Assembly (NCBI GenBank): GCA_030153205.1
Contig: JASLHV010000053.1
Location: forward strand, 1-6,259
Length of the DNA: 6,259 nt
Direction of reading: 5' to 3'
Source: Roseiarcus sp.
GTDB taxonomy: Bacteria; Pseudomonadota; Alphaproteobacteria; Rhizobiales; Beijerinckiaceae
Position numbers and translations under genes: made by a program
Notes under the pieces: model-generated
The model's input: only the letters and a program-made list of their open reading frames with translations
What the model was told of the DNA's origin: nothing
Databases searched by the model: none
Part shown: positions 1 through 5,043 of the stretch, one piece after another
How the letters are laid out: every line of letters begins with the position of its first letter
Position numbering within the stretch: the stretch's first letter is position 1

Positions 1-50
1 GAAACAGGCGGTGTTTGAGTTTTGATTTGAAGAACGGCGGGAACATCGAT

Positions 51-69
51 TTTGCCAAATTATGGCAAA
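51..69. promoter_or_regulatory. Inverted repeat, possible operator of the dead parD-like gene
   Basis: TTTGCCA at 51-57 and TGGCAAA at 63-69 form a perfect 7-bp inverted repeat around the 5-bp spacer AATTA. It lies 25 bp upstream of the ATG of the ParD-like relic. ParD-type ribbon-helix-helix antitoxins commonly repress their own operon by binding palindromes at the promoter, so this may be the surviving operator. That role is inferred from position only. It has no T-tract, so it is unlikely to be a terminator. Confidence 0.4.
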
Positions 70-83
70 TTGCGGATTTTCTC

Positions 84-257
84 ATAGGAGCACGATGAAC
101 ATCTGACTTCCTCACGCGCTTAAATCCTTTGTCGATGAGCAAGTCGGCAGCCGGCGGCTATGGAGCCAGCAGCGAATATTTCCGCGCGTTGATACGCGCC
201 GATCAAGATCGCTAGCATCTGTGTAAGATATTGCCAGGCGGCGTCTCGAGCGATCCG
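84..257 (+). pseudogene. ParD-family antitoxin pseudogene (type II toxin-antitoxin relic)
   Basis: A gene start with Shine-Dalgarno AGGAG (86-90) precedes ATG at 95. The reading gives MNI, an in-frame TGA at 104-106, then LPHALKSFVDEQVGSR up to position 154. At 152-155 four bases (CGGC) stand where three are expected. In the shifted frame the text continues GYGASSEYFRALIRADQDR, followed by TAG at 213-215 and HLCKILPGGVSSD. Joined together this matches the usual ParD layout: MNISLP start, a helix ending FVDEQV, the GxYGxxSEYxRxLIRxDQ(D/E)R block, then a C-terminal tail. The TGA probably replaced a serine codon (TCA) and the TAG a glutamine codon (CAG). Live relatives are about 80-95 residues; the tail here fades into the 3' end of the neighbouring ligT-like gene. 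No ParE-like toxin follows. The family match is by eye but the motif order is specific. The exact 3' limit is uncertain. Confidence 0.78.
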
Positions 258-258
258 T

Positions 259-852
259 TCAATGATACAAAGGCCACCGGCCGATCATCTCGTATTGCGT
301 CAGCCCTCTCATACTATGAATGAGAACGAATTCGTCGACTATAAACCGGATCGGGTCGATTTCCTGTAAAGGGACGGCGGCGGCGCCATAGGACAAAACC
401 ATATGCGGCGTAAAATATTCCGTGGCTCTCAGTCCATTTTTCTCCATTGCGTCGCCGATGACGCGATAGAGTTCGAACAGGCCTTCGCTTTCGCCGAGCA
501 GGACCAACGGCCGCTGGCGCGAACGTCCGCCCGCCGACGGCGCACCCTCGAAGGTTTTGATGGAGCGGAACGTCACCTCAAAAGGACGCACCGAGACTCG
601 TTTGCCGACCTGTTTTGCAGCATAGACGATCTTGCTCGGAAGCCGCTTGTAGTCGCCGATGTGATGGAGCGACACGTGCAGGCGCTCCGCCTTCAACTGC
701 GGCCCTTTGAGGCGGTGCGCGCTGAAGAAAGCCTGAGTCCATTGATCGACGCGAATGGCTGTTTCGTCGTCTGGAAACAGCCCATAAAAAAGCCGCTCCG
801 GGAGTTTCGGTCGCGTCGGGCCGCCGTCGTCGAAATCGAATAAATCCGGCAT
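259..852 (-). CDS. 2'-5' RNA ligase family protein (LigT/ThpR-like cyclic phosphodiesterase)
   Basis: This 197-residue protein belongs to the 2H phosphoesterase superfamily, whose bacterial LigT/ThpR members hydrolyse 2',3'-cyclic phosphate ends of RNA and can form or break 2'-5' linkages in vitro. The first H-x-(T/S)-x motif is HVSL (59-62, in RLHVSLHHIGDY) and the second is HMVL (150-153, in FTPHMVLSYG). The C-terminal FVLIHSMRG...GRWPL block is typical of the subfamily. In the second motif valine stands where threonine or serine is expected, which may lower or change activity. The start at 852 is chosen because GGGAGGAG lies 7 bases upstream; the open frame runs further upstream to 1302, but that part is antisense to dinB and unlike the family. 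The gene is divergent from dinB and shares its 114-bp promoter region, including the LexA box. It is a cytoplasmic protein with no signal peptide or membrane segment visible. Physiological substrate unknown. Confidence 0.9.
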   Translation of the reverse strand: MPDLFDFDDGGPTRPKLPERLFYGLFPDDETAIRVDQWTQAFFSAHRLKGPQLKAERLHVSLHHIGDYKRLPSKIVYAAKQVGKRVSVRPFEVTFRSIKTFEGAPSAGGRSRQRPLVLLGESEGLFELYRVIGDAMEKNGLRATEYFTPHMVLSYGAAAVPLQEIDPIRFIVDEFVLIHSMRGLTQYEMIGRWPLYH

Positions 853-896
853 GGGGACTCTCCTCCCTCGTTCAGCGACGTCGCGCCATCGGTGAC

Positions 897-924
897 TTGA
901 CATGGCGGCGTATGTTCTTGTTAT
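897..924 (+). promoter_or_regulatory. dinB promoter (-35 TTGACA, -10 TGTTAT)
   Basis: A perfect sigma-70-type -35 hexamer TTGACA (897-902) is followed by a 16-bp spacer and TGTTAT (919-924), a 4/6 match to TATAAT. Transcription would start near 931, leaving a leader of about 36 bases before the dinB ATG at 967. The -10 lies wholly within the LexA box. Hexamers are seen directly; the start site is inferred. Confidence 0.6.
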
Positions 925-928
925 GTTC
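914..928 (+). promoter_or_regulatory. LexA (SOS) box GTTC-N7-GTTC
   Basis: GTTC at 914-917 and GTTC at 925-928 are separated by exactly seven bases. This direct repeat is the established LexA recognition sequence of alphaproteobacteria, unlike the CTGT-N8-ACAG palindrome of Escherichia coli. It covers the -10 region of the dinB promoter, so bound LexA should block RNA polymerase until DNA damage triggers LexA cleavage. It is 62 bp from the start of the divergent ligT-like gene and might affect that gene too. Confidence 0.85.
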
Positions 929-966
929 TCGTCGACGCCTCTTGTCAACACGCTTGTTGAAGCCCG

Positions 967-2214
967 ATGGAAACCGCCGCGACCATCCTCCATGCGGATC
1001 TCGACGCTTTCTATGCGTCGGTCGAGCAATGGCTCGATCCGTCTTTGCGCGGCAAACCAATCGCTGTCGGCGGCGGGGTCGTCTTGGCGGCGTCGTACGA
1101 AGCCAAGGCATTCGGCGTACGCAGCGGCATGCCCGGCGCGCGGGCGCGCGAGCTTTGCCCGCAGCTTATTTTCGTCGGCGGCCATTTCAACGAGTACCAA
1201 CGCCTCGGCGACGCCGCCATCGCGGTGATCGGCGATTTCACGCCGCTGGTCGAACGTATCTCCATCGACGAGGCTTTCGCCGATGTGAAAGGTTGCACCC
1301 ATCTCTTTGGTACGCCGGCGACGATCGCGGCAACGATCCGGCGTCGGGTGCGCGCAGAAATCGGCCTGCCAATTTCAGTTGGCGTCGCGCGCACCAAGCA
1401 TCTCGCCAAGATCGCTTCGCAAGTCGCCAAACCCGACGGATTGATCGTCGTCGATCCGGAGAACGAGATTGCCTTCCTGCATCCCCTGCCCGTCGATCTG
1501 ATGTGGGGCGTCGGGCCTGCAACGAAGGCGCGCCTTGCCGACATGGGCGTGACGACGATCGGGCAATTAGCGGAAATACCGGGATGGTCGCTCGCGTCCG
1601 TGCTCGGCCCTGCCGCGGGCGAGAAGCTCGCCGCACTTTCCTGGAACCGCGATCCGCGCGCCATCAAAACGTACCGCCGGGCGCAATCGGCCGGCGCGCA
1701 ATCGGCACTGGGCCGCAAGCCGGCGCAGGCGCATATCTTCAAACCGGCCCTGCTGCATCTCGCCGATCGGATTTGCACGCGGTTGCGCGAGAAGTCGCGG
1801 CCAGGCCGAACCGTGACCATCCGCGTCCGATTTGCGGATATGACTTCGGTCACGCGCGCCGTGACGCTCGATCAGCCGATCTCGGCGACATTGATCCTCG
1901 CCGAGATTGCCGAGGCCATGGTGCGCGGCGTTCTCGCCGATCATCCGCACGAAAGAACGATCTCGCTGCTCGCGATTTCCGTCTCGCATCTCGAAGAAGA
2001 TTCGCCGCTGCAATTGGACCTGCCGCTCGGCGTCGCCGACGAAGCGCGCCGCCCCGGCGCCAAACGCGGTCAGGCGCGCCTGGCGGCCGATCGCGCGGTG
2101 GACAAGGTGCGCGATCGCTTCGGCTGGGACGCGGTCGGCTACGCCGCCGTGGCGCTGGGGCCGCAGCGCTCGGTTCCCGACGCGTTTCGCGAACTGGCGG
2201 AAAAAGAGCTGTGA
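967..2214 (+). CDS. dinB: DNA polymerase IV (Y-family translesion polymerase)
   Basis: Pol IV copies past damaged template bases in an error-prone or lesion-tolerant way. The protein has 415 residues. The palm starts with HADLDAFYASVE (9-20), giving metal ligand Asp11 and steric gate Tyr16, which excludes ribonucleotides. The second catalytic motif ISIDEAF supplies Asp101 and Glu102. ISVGVARTKHLAKIAS (about 137-152) is the conserved finger/palm block, and the WGVGPATKARLADMGVTTIGQLA segment is the helix-hairpin-helix thumb. The little finger follows. QLDLPL at 349-354 fits the beta-clamp binding hexapeptide QLxLxL. Unlike the 351-residue E. coli enzyme, where the clamp motif is at the very end, about 60 residues follow here, with DRAVDKVRDRFGWDAVGYA, a tail common in alphaproteobacterial DinB proteins. 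All catalytic residues are intact. The start at 967 puts the HADLD motif at the normal distance; no strong Shine-Dalgarno is seen before it. Expression should be SOS-induced through the LexA box. Confidence 0.96.
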   Translation: METAATILHADLDAFYASVEQWLDPSLRGKPIAVGGGVVLAASYEAKAFGVRSGMPGARARELCPQLIFVGGHFNEYQRLGDAAIAVIGDFTPLVERISIDEAFADVKGCTHLFGTPATIAATIRRRVRAEIGLPISVGVARTKHLAKIASQVAKPDGLIVVDPENEIAFLHPLPVDLMWGVGPATKARLADMGVTTIGQLAEIPGWSLASVLGPAAGEKLAALSWNRDPRAIKTYRRAQSAGAQSALGRKPAQAHIFKPALLHLADRICTRLREKSRPGRTVTIRVRFADMTSVTRAVTLDQPISATLILAEIAEAMVRGVLADHPHERTISLLAISVSHLEEDSPLQLDLPLGVADEARRPGAKRGQARLAADRAVDKVRDRFGWDAVGYAAVALGPQRSVPDAFRELAEKEL

Positions 2215-2266
2215 TCTTATGAGTCTCCGGCCTCCTTTTAAAAAAATTCGCGCGCTTTGTCGGCGC

Positions 2267-2292
2267 GGCCCAAAGCCCCTCGTCCTTGGGCC
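2267..2292. other. 7-bp hairpin between dinB and the DHFR-like gene
   Basis: GGCCCAA (2267-2273) and TTGGGCC (2286-2292) pair perfectly around a 12-base loop. No run of T follows on either strand, so it is a weak candidate for a dinB terminator; it could also be an mRNA stability or pausing element, or an operator for the next gene. It begins 52 bases after the dinB stop and ends 29 bases before the next ATG. The 107-bp gap also contains an A/T-rich stretch at 2238-2247. Confidence 0.35.
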
Positions 2293-2321
2293 ATCGAAAC
2301 CACTGCAAACGGGATTGAAAC

Positions 2322-2981
2322 ATGCGCAGGATTATTGTCGCCGCTTTCACCAGCCTCGACGGCGTCATGCAGGCGCCGGGCGGTCCAACCGAAGATCCGA
2401 CTGGCGGCTTCACCTTGGGCGGCTGGACGGCGCCGCATTTCGACGAAGCGCTCGGCAGCGCGATGGGCCAGATTTTCGGCCGGCCGTTCGACCTGCTGCT
2501 CGGCCGCAAGACCTACGATATTTTTGCGGCGCATTGGCCCTATGTCGCCGATCCGAATGATCCGATCGCCGGGATATTCAACCAGATCACGAAATATGTC
2601 GCATCGCGCTCGCGGCCGAAGCTGACCTGGCGCAATAGCCAGTTGCTCGGCGAGGACGTCGTCGCCTCGCTGAAACAATTGAAGAGCGAGGATGGGGTCG
2701 ACTTGCTCGTGCAAGGTTCGAGCAATTTCGTTCAGACCTTGTGGAAGAACGGACTTGTCGATGAGTTTAGCGTGTTGACCTTCCCGCTCGTGCTCGGCAA
2801 GGGCAAGCGGCTCTTCGGCGATGGCGCGGTTCCGACCGGGCTAAAGCTGATCAAGGCGCAGTCCTATCCGAACGGCGTGATCGTGGCGAATTACGCGCCG
2901 GACGGCGCCGTCAAGACGGGCAGCTTCCAGTTGGCTGAGCCGAGCGAGGCCGAGTTGGAACGACGGCGTAATCTGAGCTGA
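2322..2981 (+). CDS. Dihydrofolate reductase family protein (RibD C-terminal domain)
   Basis: This 219-residue protein has the fold of the RibD C-terminal reductase and DHFR. Visible family blocks are the N-terminal VAAFTSLDGVMQAPGG (6-21), LLLGRKTYD (58-66), where the GRKTY segment normally contributes to NADPH binding, and LLVQGSSNFVQTLWKNGLVDE (128-148) followed by PLVLGKGKRLF (155-165). The tail TGSFQLAEPSEAELERRR is the ordinary end for this subfamily, so the protein is full length. Such stand-alone proteins (YyaP/YwjB type) are thought to be NAD(P)H-dependent reductases, but their substrates are mostly unknown; it should not be taken as folate-pathway DHFR or riboflavin RibD. Only a weak ribosome site (GGGA, 8 bases upstream) is seen. 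It lies 107 bp after dinB on the same strand and may be transcribed with it or alone. Its last 71 bases overlap the convergent GFA-family gene. Confidence 0.88.
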   Translation: MRRIIVAAFTSLDGVMQAPGGPTEDPTGGFTLGGWTAPHFDEALGSAMGQIFGRPFDLLLGRKTYDIFAAHWPYVADPNDPIAGIFNQITKYVASRSRPKLTWRNSQLLGEDVVASLKQLKSEDGVDLLVQGSSNFVQTLWKNGLVDEFSVLTFPLVLGKGKRLFGDGAVPTGLKLIKAQSYPNGVIVANYAPDGAVKTGSFQLAEPSEAELERRRNLS

Positions 2982-3312
2982 GGAGGTCTTCCGCCTTGTA
3001 CCTCCTTGGATCGTCCAAACTGGCGGCGCGGATGACGAAAATATCGGGCGCCGCCTCCAGGGTCATGTAGACTGGCGCGCCGCAGAAGGGACAGGAAGCA
3101 TGGGTCTTCCGTTGTCCGCTGTTGTCGCCGGTTCTATCCCAATGTCGGGCGCCGCCGGCGACTTTCACGGCGGCGCGCGGGAATGACAGATGCGATCGAG
3201 GCCCCGCGCCGCCCTCCTCGCAGCTATGGCGATCGTTGATCGCGATCGGCTCGCCAGAGATTTCATAGCGGATCGCGCCACAGGCGCAGCCGCCAGTGAA
3301 CAGCGCTTTCAT
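2911..3312 (-). CDS. GFA-family zinc protein, degenerate catalytic site and altered C-terminus
   Basis: GFA proteins are named after glutathione-dependent formaldehyde-activating enzyme; most homologues have no known substrate. The start chosen is ATG at 3312 (133 residues), with AGGAG 6 bases upstream; a GTG one codon earlier is only 3 bases from that site. Numbering from the GTG, the structural zinc cysteines are present: CAC at 10-12 in GGCACGAIRYEISGEP, and CPFC at 75-78 in CPFCGAPVY. IRAASLDDP (95-103) is also typical. The central CxCxxC motif that binds the catalytic zinc is missing: the region reads NDRHSCEEGGAG (27-38), with Arg and Ser at the first two cysteine positions and about three residues too few. 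Family members usually end with a block containing AWD and a proline-rich tail; here the last 25 or so residues are unrelated and are read antisense to the 3' end of the DHFR-like gene. The reading frame is open, but the gene may be a decaying one. It is third in the arsR operon, 29 bp after the SRPBCC gene. Confidence 0.75.
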   Translation of the reverse strand: MKALFTGGCACGAIRYEISGEPIAINDRHSCEEGGAGPRSHLSFPRAAVKVAGGARHWDRTGDNSGQRKTHASCPFCGAPVYMTLEAAPDIFVIRAASLDDPRRYKAEDLLSSDYAVVPTRPRSAQPTGSCPS

Positions 3313-3341
3313 CACATGCTCCTATTCGGAAACGAACACAA

Positions 3342-3806
3342 TCAGGCCGGCTCGCCGGCGATAACGCCAAGACGCGGCACGACCTTTTTCCAGCCTTCGC
3401 CCATCGTGTTGAAGGCGCCTTCGTTCCTCGGCAGTATGAAGCCGGAATGAACGAGGCGAACGCGCGTCCCATCCTCGGCCTTGGCGAGGGTGAAAGTGAC
3501 GACCGTATCCAGCGGCGCGCCATAGCCGACATTGCCTTCATGGCCGCCCTTCCAGGCATAGACGAGGCGCTTATTCGGGATCGCTTCGAGCACCTGGCAA
3601 TGGATCGTACCGTCCCATTCGCCAGCCGGCTTCGTCTTGTAGGTGAAACGCTTGCCGGCGATTGGCTCGAAGCCGCTCGGCTCCATCAGCCAGCGGCCGA
3701 TCAAGGCGCCGTCGGTCAGCGTCCGCCAGATCGTCTCCGGCGCATGAGGCAGAACCTCGTCGACGACGATATCGTGCGTTTCGATTTTCAAAGCAGCATC
3801 ATTCAT
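3342..3806 (-). CDS. SRPBCC domain protein (AHSA1-like, ArsR-partner type)
   Basis: The 154-residue protein is one SRPBCC/START-like domain, a helix-grip fold with a deep hydrophobic pocket. The N-terminal strand IVVDEVLPHAPETIWRTLTD (about 13-32), LIGRWLMEP (36-44), GTIHCQVLEAIPNKRLVYAW (66-85) and the closing helix GEGWKKVVPRLG (137-148) are family features. Such proteins are often encoded directly after an ArsR repressor, as here; they may bind a ligand or act as activators, but the ligand is not known. The start codon overlaps the arsR stop in ATGA (3803-3806), and a strong AAGGAG lies 8 bases upstream inside arsR, so the two are very likely translationally coupled. It is complete, and no signal peptide is seen. 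Confidence 0.88.
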   Translation of the reverse strand: MNDAALKIETHDIVVDEVLPHAPETIWRTLTDGALIGRWLMEPSGFEPIAGKRFTYKTKPAGEWDGTIHCQVLEAIPNKRLVYAWKGGHEGNVGYGAPLDTVVTFTLAKAEDGTRVRLVHSGFILPRNEGAFNTMGEGWKKVVPRLGVIAGEPA

Positions 3807-4132
3807 GGGTCGATCTCCTTAAGTAGAGTACGAAGGTTGGCGAAGCGCTCGCGCCAGAAGACGCCGTAATGGCTCATCCAATCGACGAGCGGCGCGAGAC
3901 CCTGTGGCTCGGCGCGGTAATAGACGTTGCGTCCCTGCGCCCGCTCAGCGACGAGGCCGGCCTGTTTCAAGGACTTGAGATGCTGCGAAATCGCGCCCTG
4001 CGTCACCCCGCTCCCGCGCGTCAACTCGACCACGCTGATCTCGTCGGCGCCGACGACGCGCTCGAAGATCGTGCGGCGTGTCGGATCAGCCAGGGTGCGG
4101 AGGACCGCGTTTATGGGGGCCGGTTCGGGCAT
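3803..4132 (-). CDS. ArsR-family winged-helix transcriptional repressor
   Basis: This is a 109-residue DNA-binding protein. It opens with INAVLRTLADPTRRTIFERV (7-26), the ArsR dimer/first-helix signature, followed by the helix-turn-helix VTQGAISQHLKSLKQAGLV (43-61) and the wing ERAQGRNVYYRAE (63-75). The ELCVCDL-type cysteine motif of metal-sensing ArsR proteins is absent (ISVVELT instead), so a metal sensor role is unlikely; it resembles the SdpR-like group often paired with SRPBCC proteins. ATG at 4132 is preferred over the upstream TTG at 4168 because the extra 12 residues would be translated from the operator palindromes and are unlike the family. No Shine-Dalgarno precedes 4132, and the best promoter puts the transcript start only about 3 bases ahead, so translation may be leaderless. 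It is first gene of arsR-SRPBCC-GFA and probably represses its own operon. Confidence 0.92.
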   Translation of the reverse strand: MPEPAPINAVLRTLADPTRRTIFERVVGADEISVVELTRGSGVTQGAISQHLKSLKQAGLVAERAQGRNVYYRAEPQGLAPLVDWMSHYGVFWRERFANLRTLLKEIDP

Positions 4133-4139
4133 GAAGGAT

Positions 4140-4175
4140 GAATTAGCAATAACTAATGAATTAGTCAATACTAAT
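4140..4175. promoter_or_regulatory. Tandem palindromic operator of the arsR operon
   Basis: Two adjacent 18-bp units start with GAATTAG (4140-4146 and 4158-4164) and end with CTAAT (4153-4157 and 4171-4175). Each unit is a palindrome ATTAG-N6-CTAAT. A third dyad, ACTAAT-GA-ATTAGT (4152-4165), joins them. Half-site centres within a unit are 11 bp apart, about one helical turn, which suits a dimeric winged-helix repressor. The block directly precedes the arsR start and overlaps its likely promoter, so autoregulation by the adjacent ArsR protein is the natural reading. Confidence 0.75.
4142..4168 (-). promoter_or_regulatory. Likely promoter of the arsR-SRPBCC-GFA operon
   Basis: On the minus strand TTGACT (4168-4163) matches 5 of 6 bases of the -35 consensus; after 15 bp comes GCTAAT (4147-4142), matching 4 of 6 of the -10. 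The spacer is shorter than the optimal 17 bp, which can mark a regulated promoter. Both hexamers lie in the tandem operator. The predicted start near 4135 leaves almost no leader before ATG 4132. The rest of the gap to the SDR gene (4176-4242) shows no gene or clear terminator. Confidence 0.45.
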
Positions 4176-4242
4176 TTATCGAAACGATTCTCGCGCGCGC
4201 CTTACTCGCAAAGACGGCGTGGCTGGCTAGGCCGCGATCGCG

Positions 4243-5013
4243 CTAAACCGATTTTACCTCGCCGCCGTCCATGCGGAGCGTCGAGCCGGTCATCCATTTG
4301 GCGCCGGGAGAGACGAGGAAGGCCATCAGCTCCGCGATTTCTTCGGGCGCGCCGTATCTGGCGATCCCCGCTTCTTTTGGGAATTTATCGGTCGCCTCCT
4401 CGAGCGTCATATCATGCAGCGGCGCCCAGTGCTCGAGGTACGAGCGGCGGCGCCCGGTCATGACGGGACCGGGAAGAACGCTGTTGACCTGCACACCATC
4501 GGCGACGCCACGGTCGGAAAAGGCTTTGGCCAGAGCGACGATGGCCGCGTTGATCGTTCCGACGGCGGCGTAAGGCGCCTTGGGAAAGAGCGCGGAATTG
4601 CCGGACATCAGCACCACCGAGCCTTTGGCGGCTTTCAGCGCCGGCCAGGCCGCAATCGTCAGTCGCCGCGCGCCATGCAATTTCAGCGCGAGACCATTCT
4701 CCCATTGCCCATCCGTCATCTCGAAAAGATCGATCTGCGGCACCGCGCCAGCGATGTTGAGCAGCGCGTCAATGCGGCCGAAGGCAGCGAGAGCCTGATC
4801 GACAACGCTCTGCGCCGCCGAAGGTTCGGCGAGGTCGAGATCGATGAGCAGTGTTTTGGCGCCCGCGGCTTTCACCGCCTCCGCCGTCTCCTCCAGATTG
4901 GCGCGATTGCGCGCGACCAGAACCAAGGCTGAGAAGTCGCGCGCGAGGCGAATCGCCGTCGCTTGACCGATGCCTTGGCTGGCGCCCGTGATGATGGCGA
5001 CTAGGTTTGGCAT
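4243..5013 (-). CDS. SDR-fold oxidoreductase-like protein lacking the catalytic tetrad
   Basis: The 256-residue protein has the Rossmann fold of classical short-chain dehydrogenases: TGASQGIG (9-16) for dinucleotide binding, DLDL (58-61), NIAG (86-89), NSVLPGPVMTG (177-187) and the C-terminal end WMTGSTLRMDGG (240-251). The expected active-site residues are replaced. Aligned with ordinary members, the Asn position is Lys111 (LALKLHG), the Ser position is Gly138 (LMSGNS), and YxxxK becomes VGTIN (151-155), so Tyr is Val151 and Lys is Asn155. A Tyr is present three residues earlier (Tyr148), and Ser137 is adjacent to the Ser position; whether they substitute is unknown. The rest is well kept, so this is probably a stable variant subfamily and not a decaying gene. 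AGGAG lies 7 bases before the ATG. It is 30 bp downstream of the alpha/beta hydrolase gene and most likely cotranscribed with it. Redox activity should not be assumed. Confidence 0.88.
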   Translation of the reverse strand: MPNLVAIITGASQGIGQATAIRLARDFSALVLVARNRANLEETAEAVKAAGAKTLLIDLDLAEPSAAQSVVDQALAAFGRIDALLNIAGAVPQIDLFEMTDGQWENGLALKLHGARRLTIAAWPALKAAKGSVVLMSGNSALFPKAPYAAVGTINAAIVALAKAFSDRGVADGVQVNSVLPGPVMTGRRRSYLEHWAPLHDMTLEEATDKFPKEAGIARYGAPEEIAELMAFLVSPGAKWMTGSTLRMDGGEVKSV

Positions 5014-5043
5014 TTGACATCTCCTGGCTCGGTAACCGTTGGA

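Noticed and set aside
32..44. GAAC-N5-GAAC as a second LexA box
   Set aside because: The spacing is 5, not 7, and the SOS box requires N7.
135..215. Small 26-codon gene in the left non-coding stretch
   Set aside because: Its residues are the middle part of the broken ParD-like gene, and it starts in the wrong frame for that family, without a ribosome site.
403..843. Plus-strand open frame opposite the ligT-like gene
   Set aside because: Shadow of the real minus-strand gene; no recognisable domain.
853..1302. N-terminal extension of the ligT-like frame to 1302
   Set aside because: It is antisense to the conserved dinB palm, has no family similarity, and a strong ribosome site marks the start at 852.
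897..2222. Long open frame of 441 codons on the plus strand overlapping dinB, and other long frames on both strands within it
   Set aside because: Arginine/alanine-rich translation without motifs, caused by high GC; dinB is conserved throughout.
2238..2247. A/T run after dinB as a terminator tail
   Set aside because: It has no hairpin in front on the plus strand; the only hairpin (2267-2292) lies after it.
4133..4168. TTG start at 4168 for the ArsR protein
   Set aside because: It would translate the operator repeats, and the family begins near ATG 4132.
4234..4241. GCGATCGC palindrome near the SDR stop
   Set aside because: CGATCG-containing words are frequent across this GC-rich window, so one copy carries no meaning.
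5031..5037. GGTAACC before the SDR gene as a second copy of the GTAACCTTGT operator
   Set aside because: Only six bases (GTAACC) agree with the arm and there is no matching second arm nearby.
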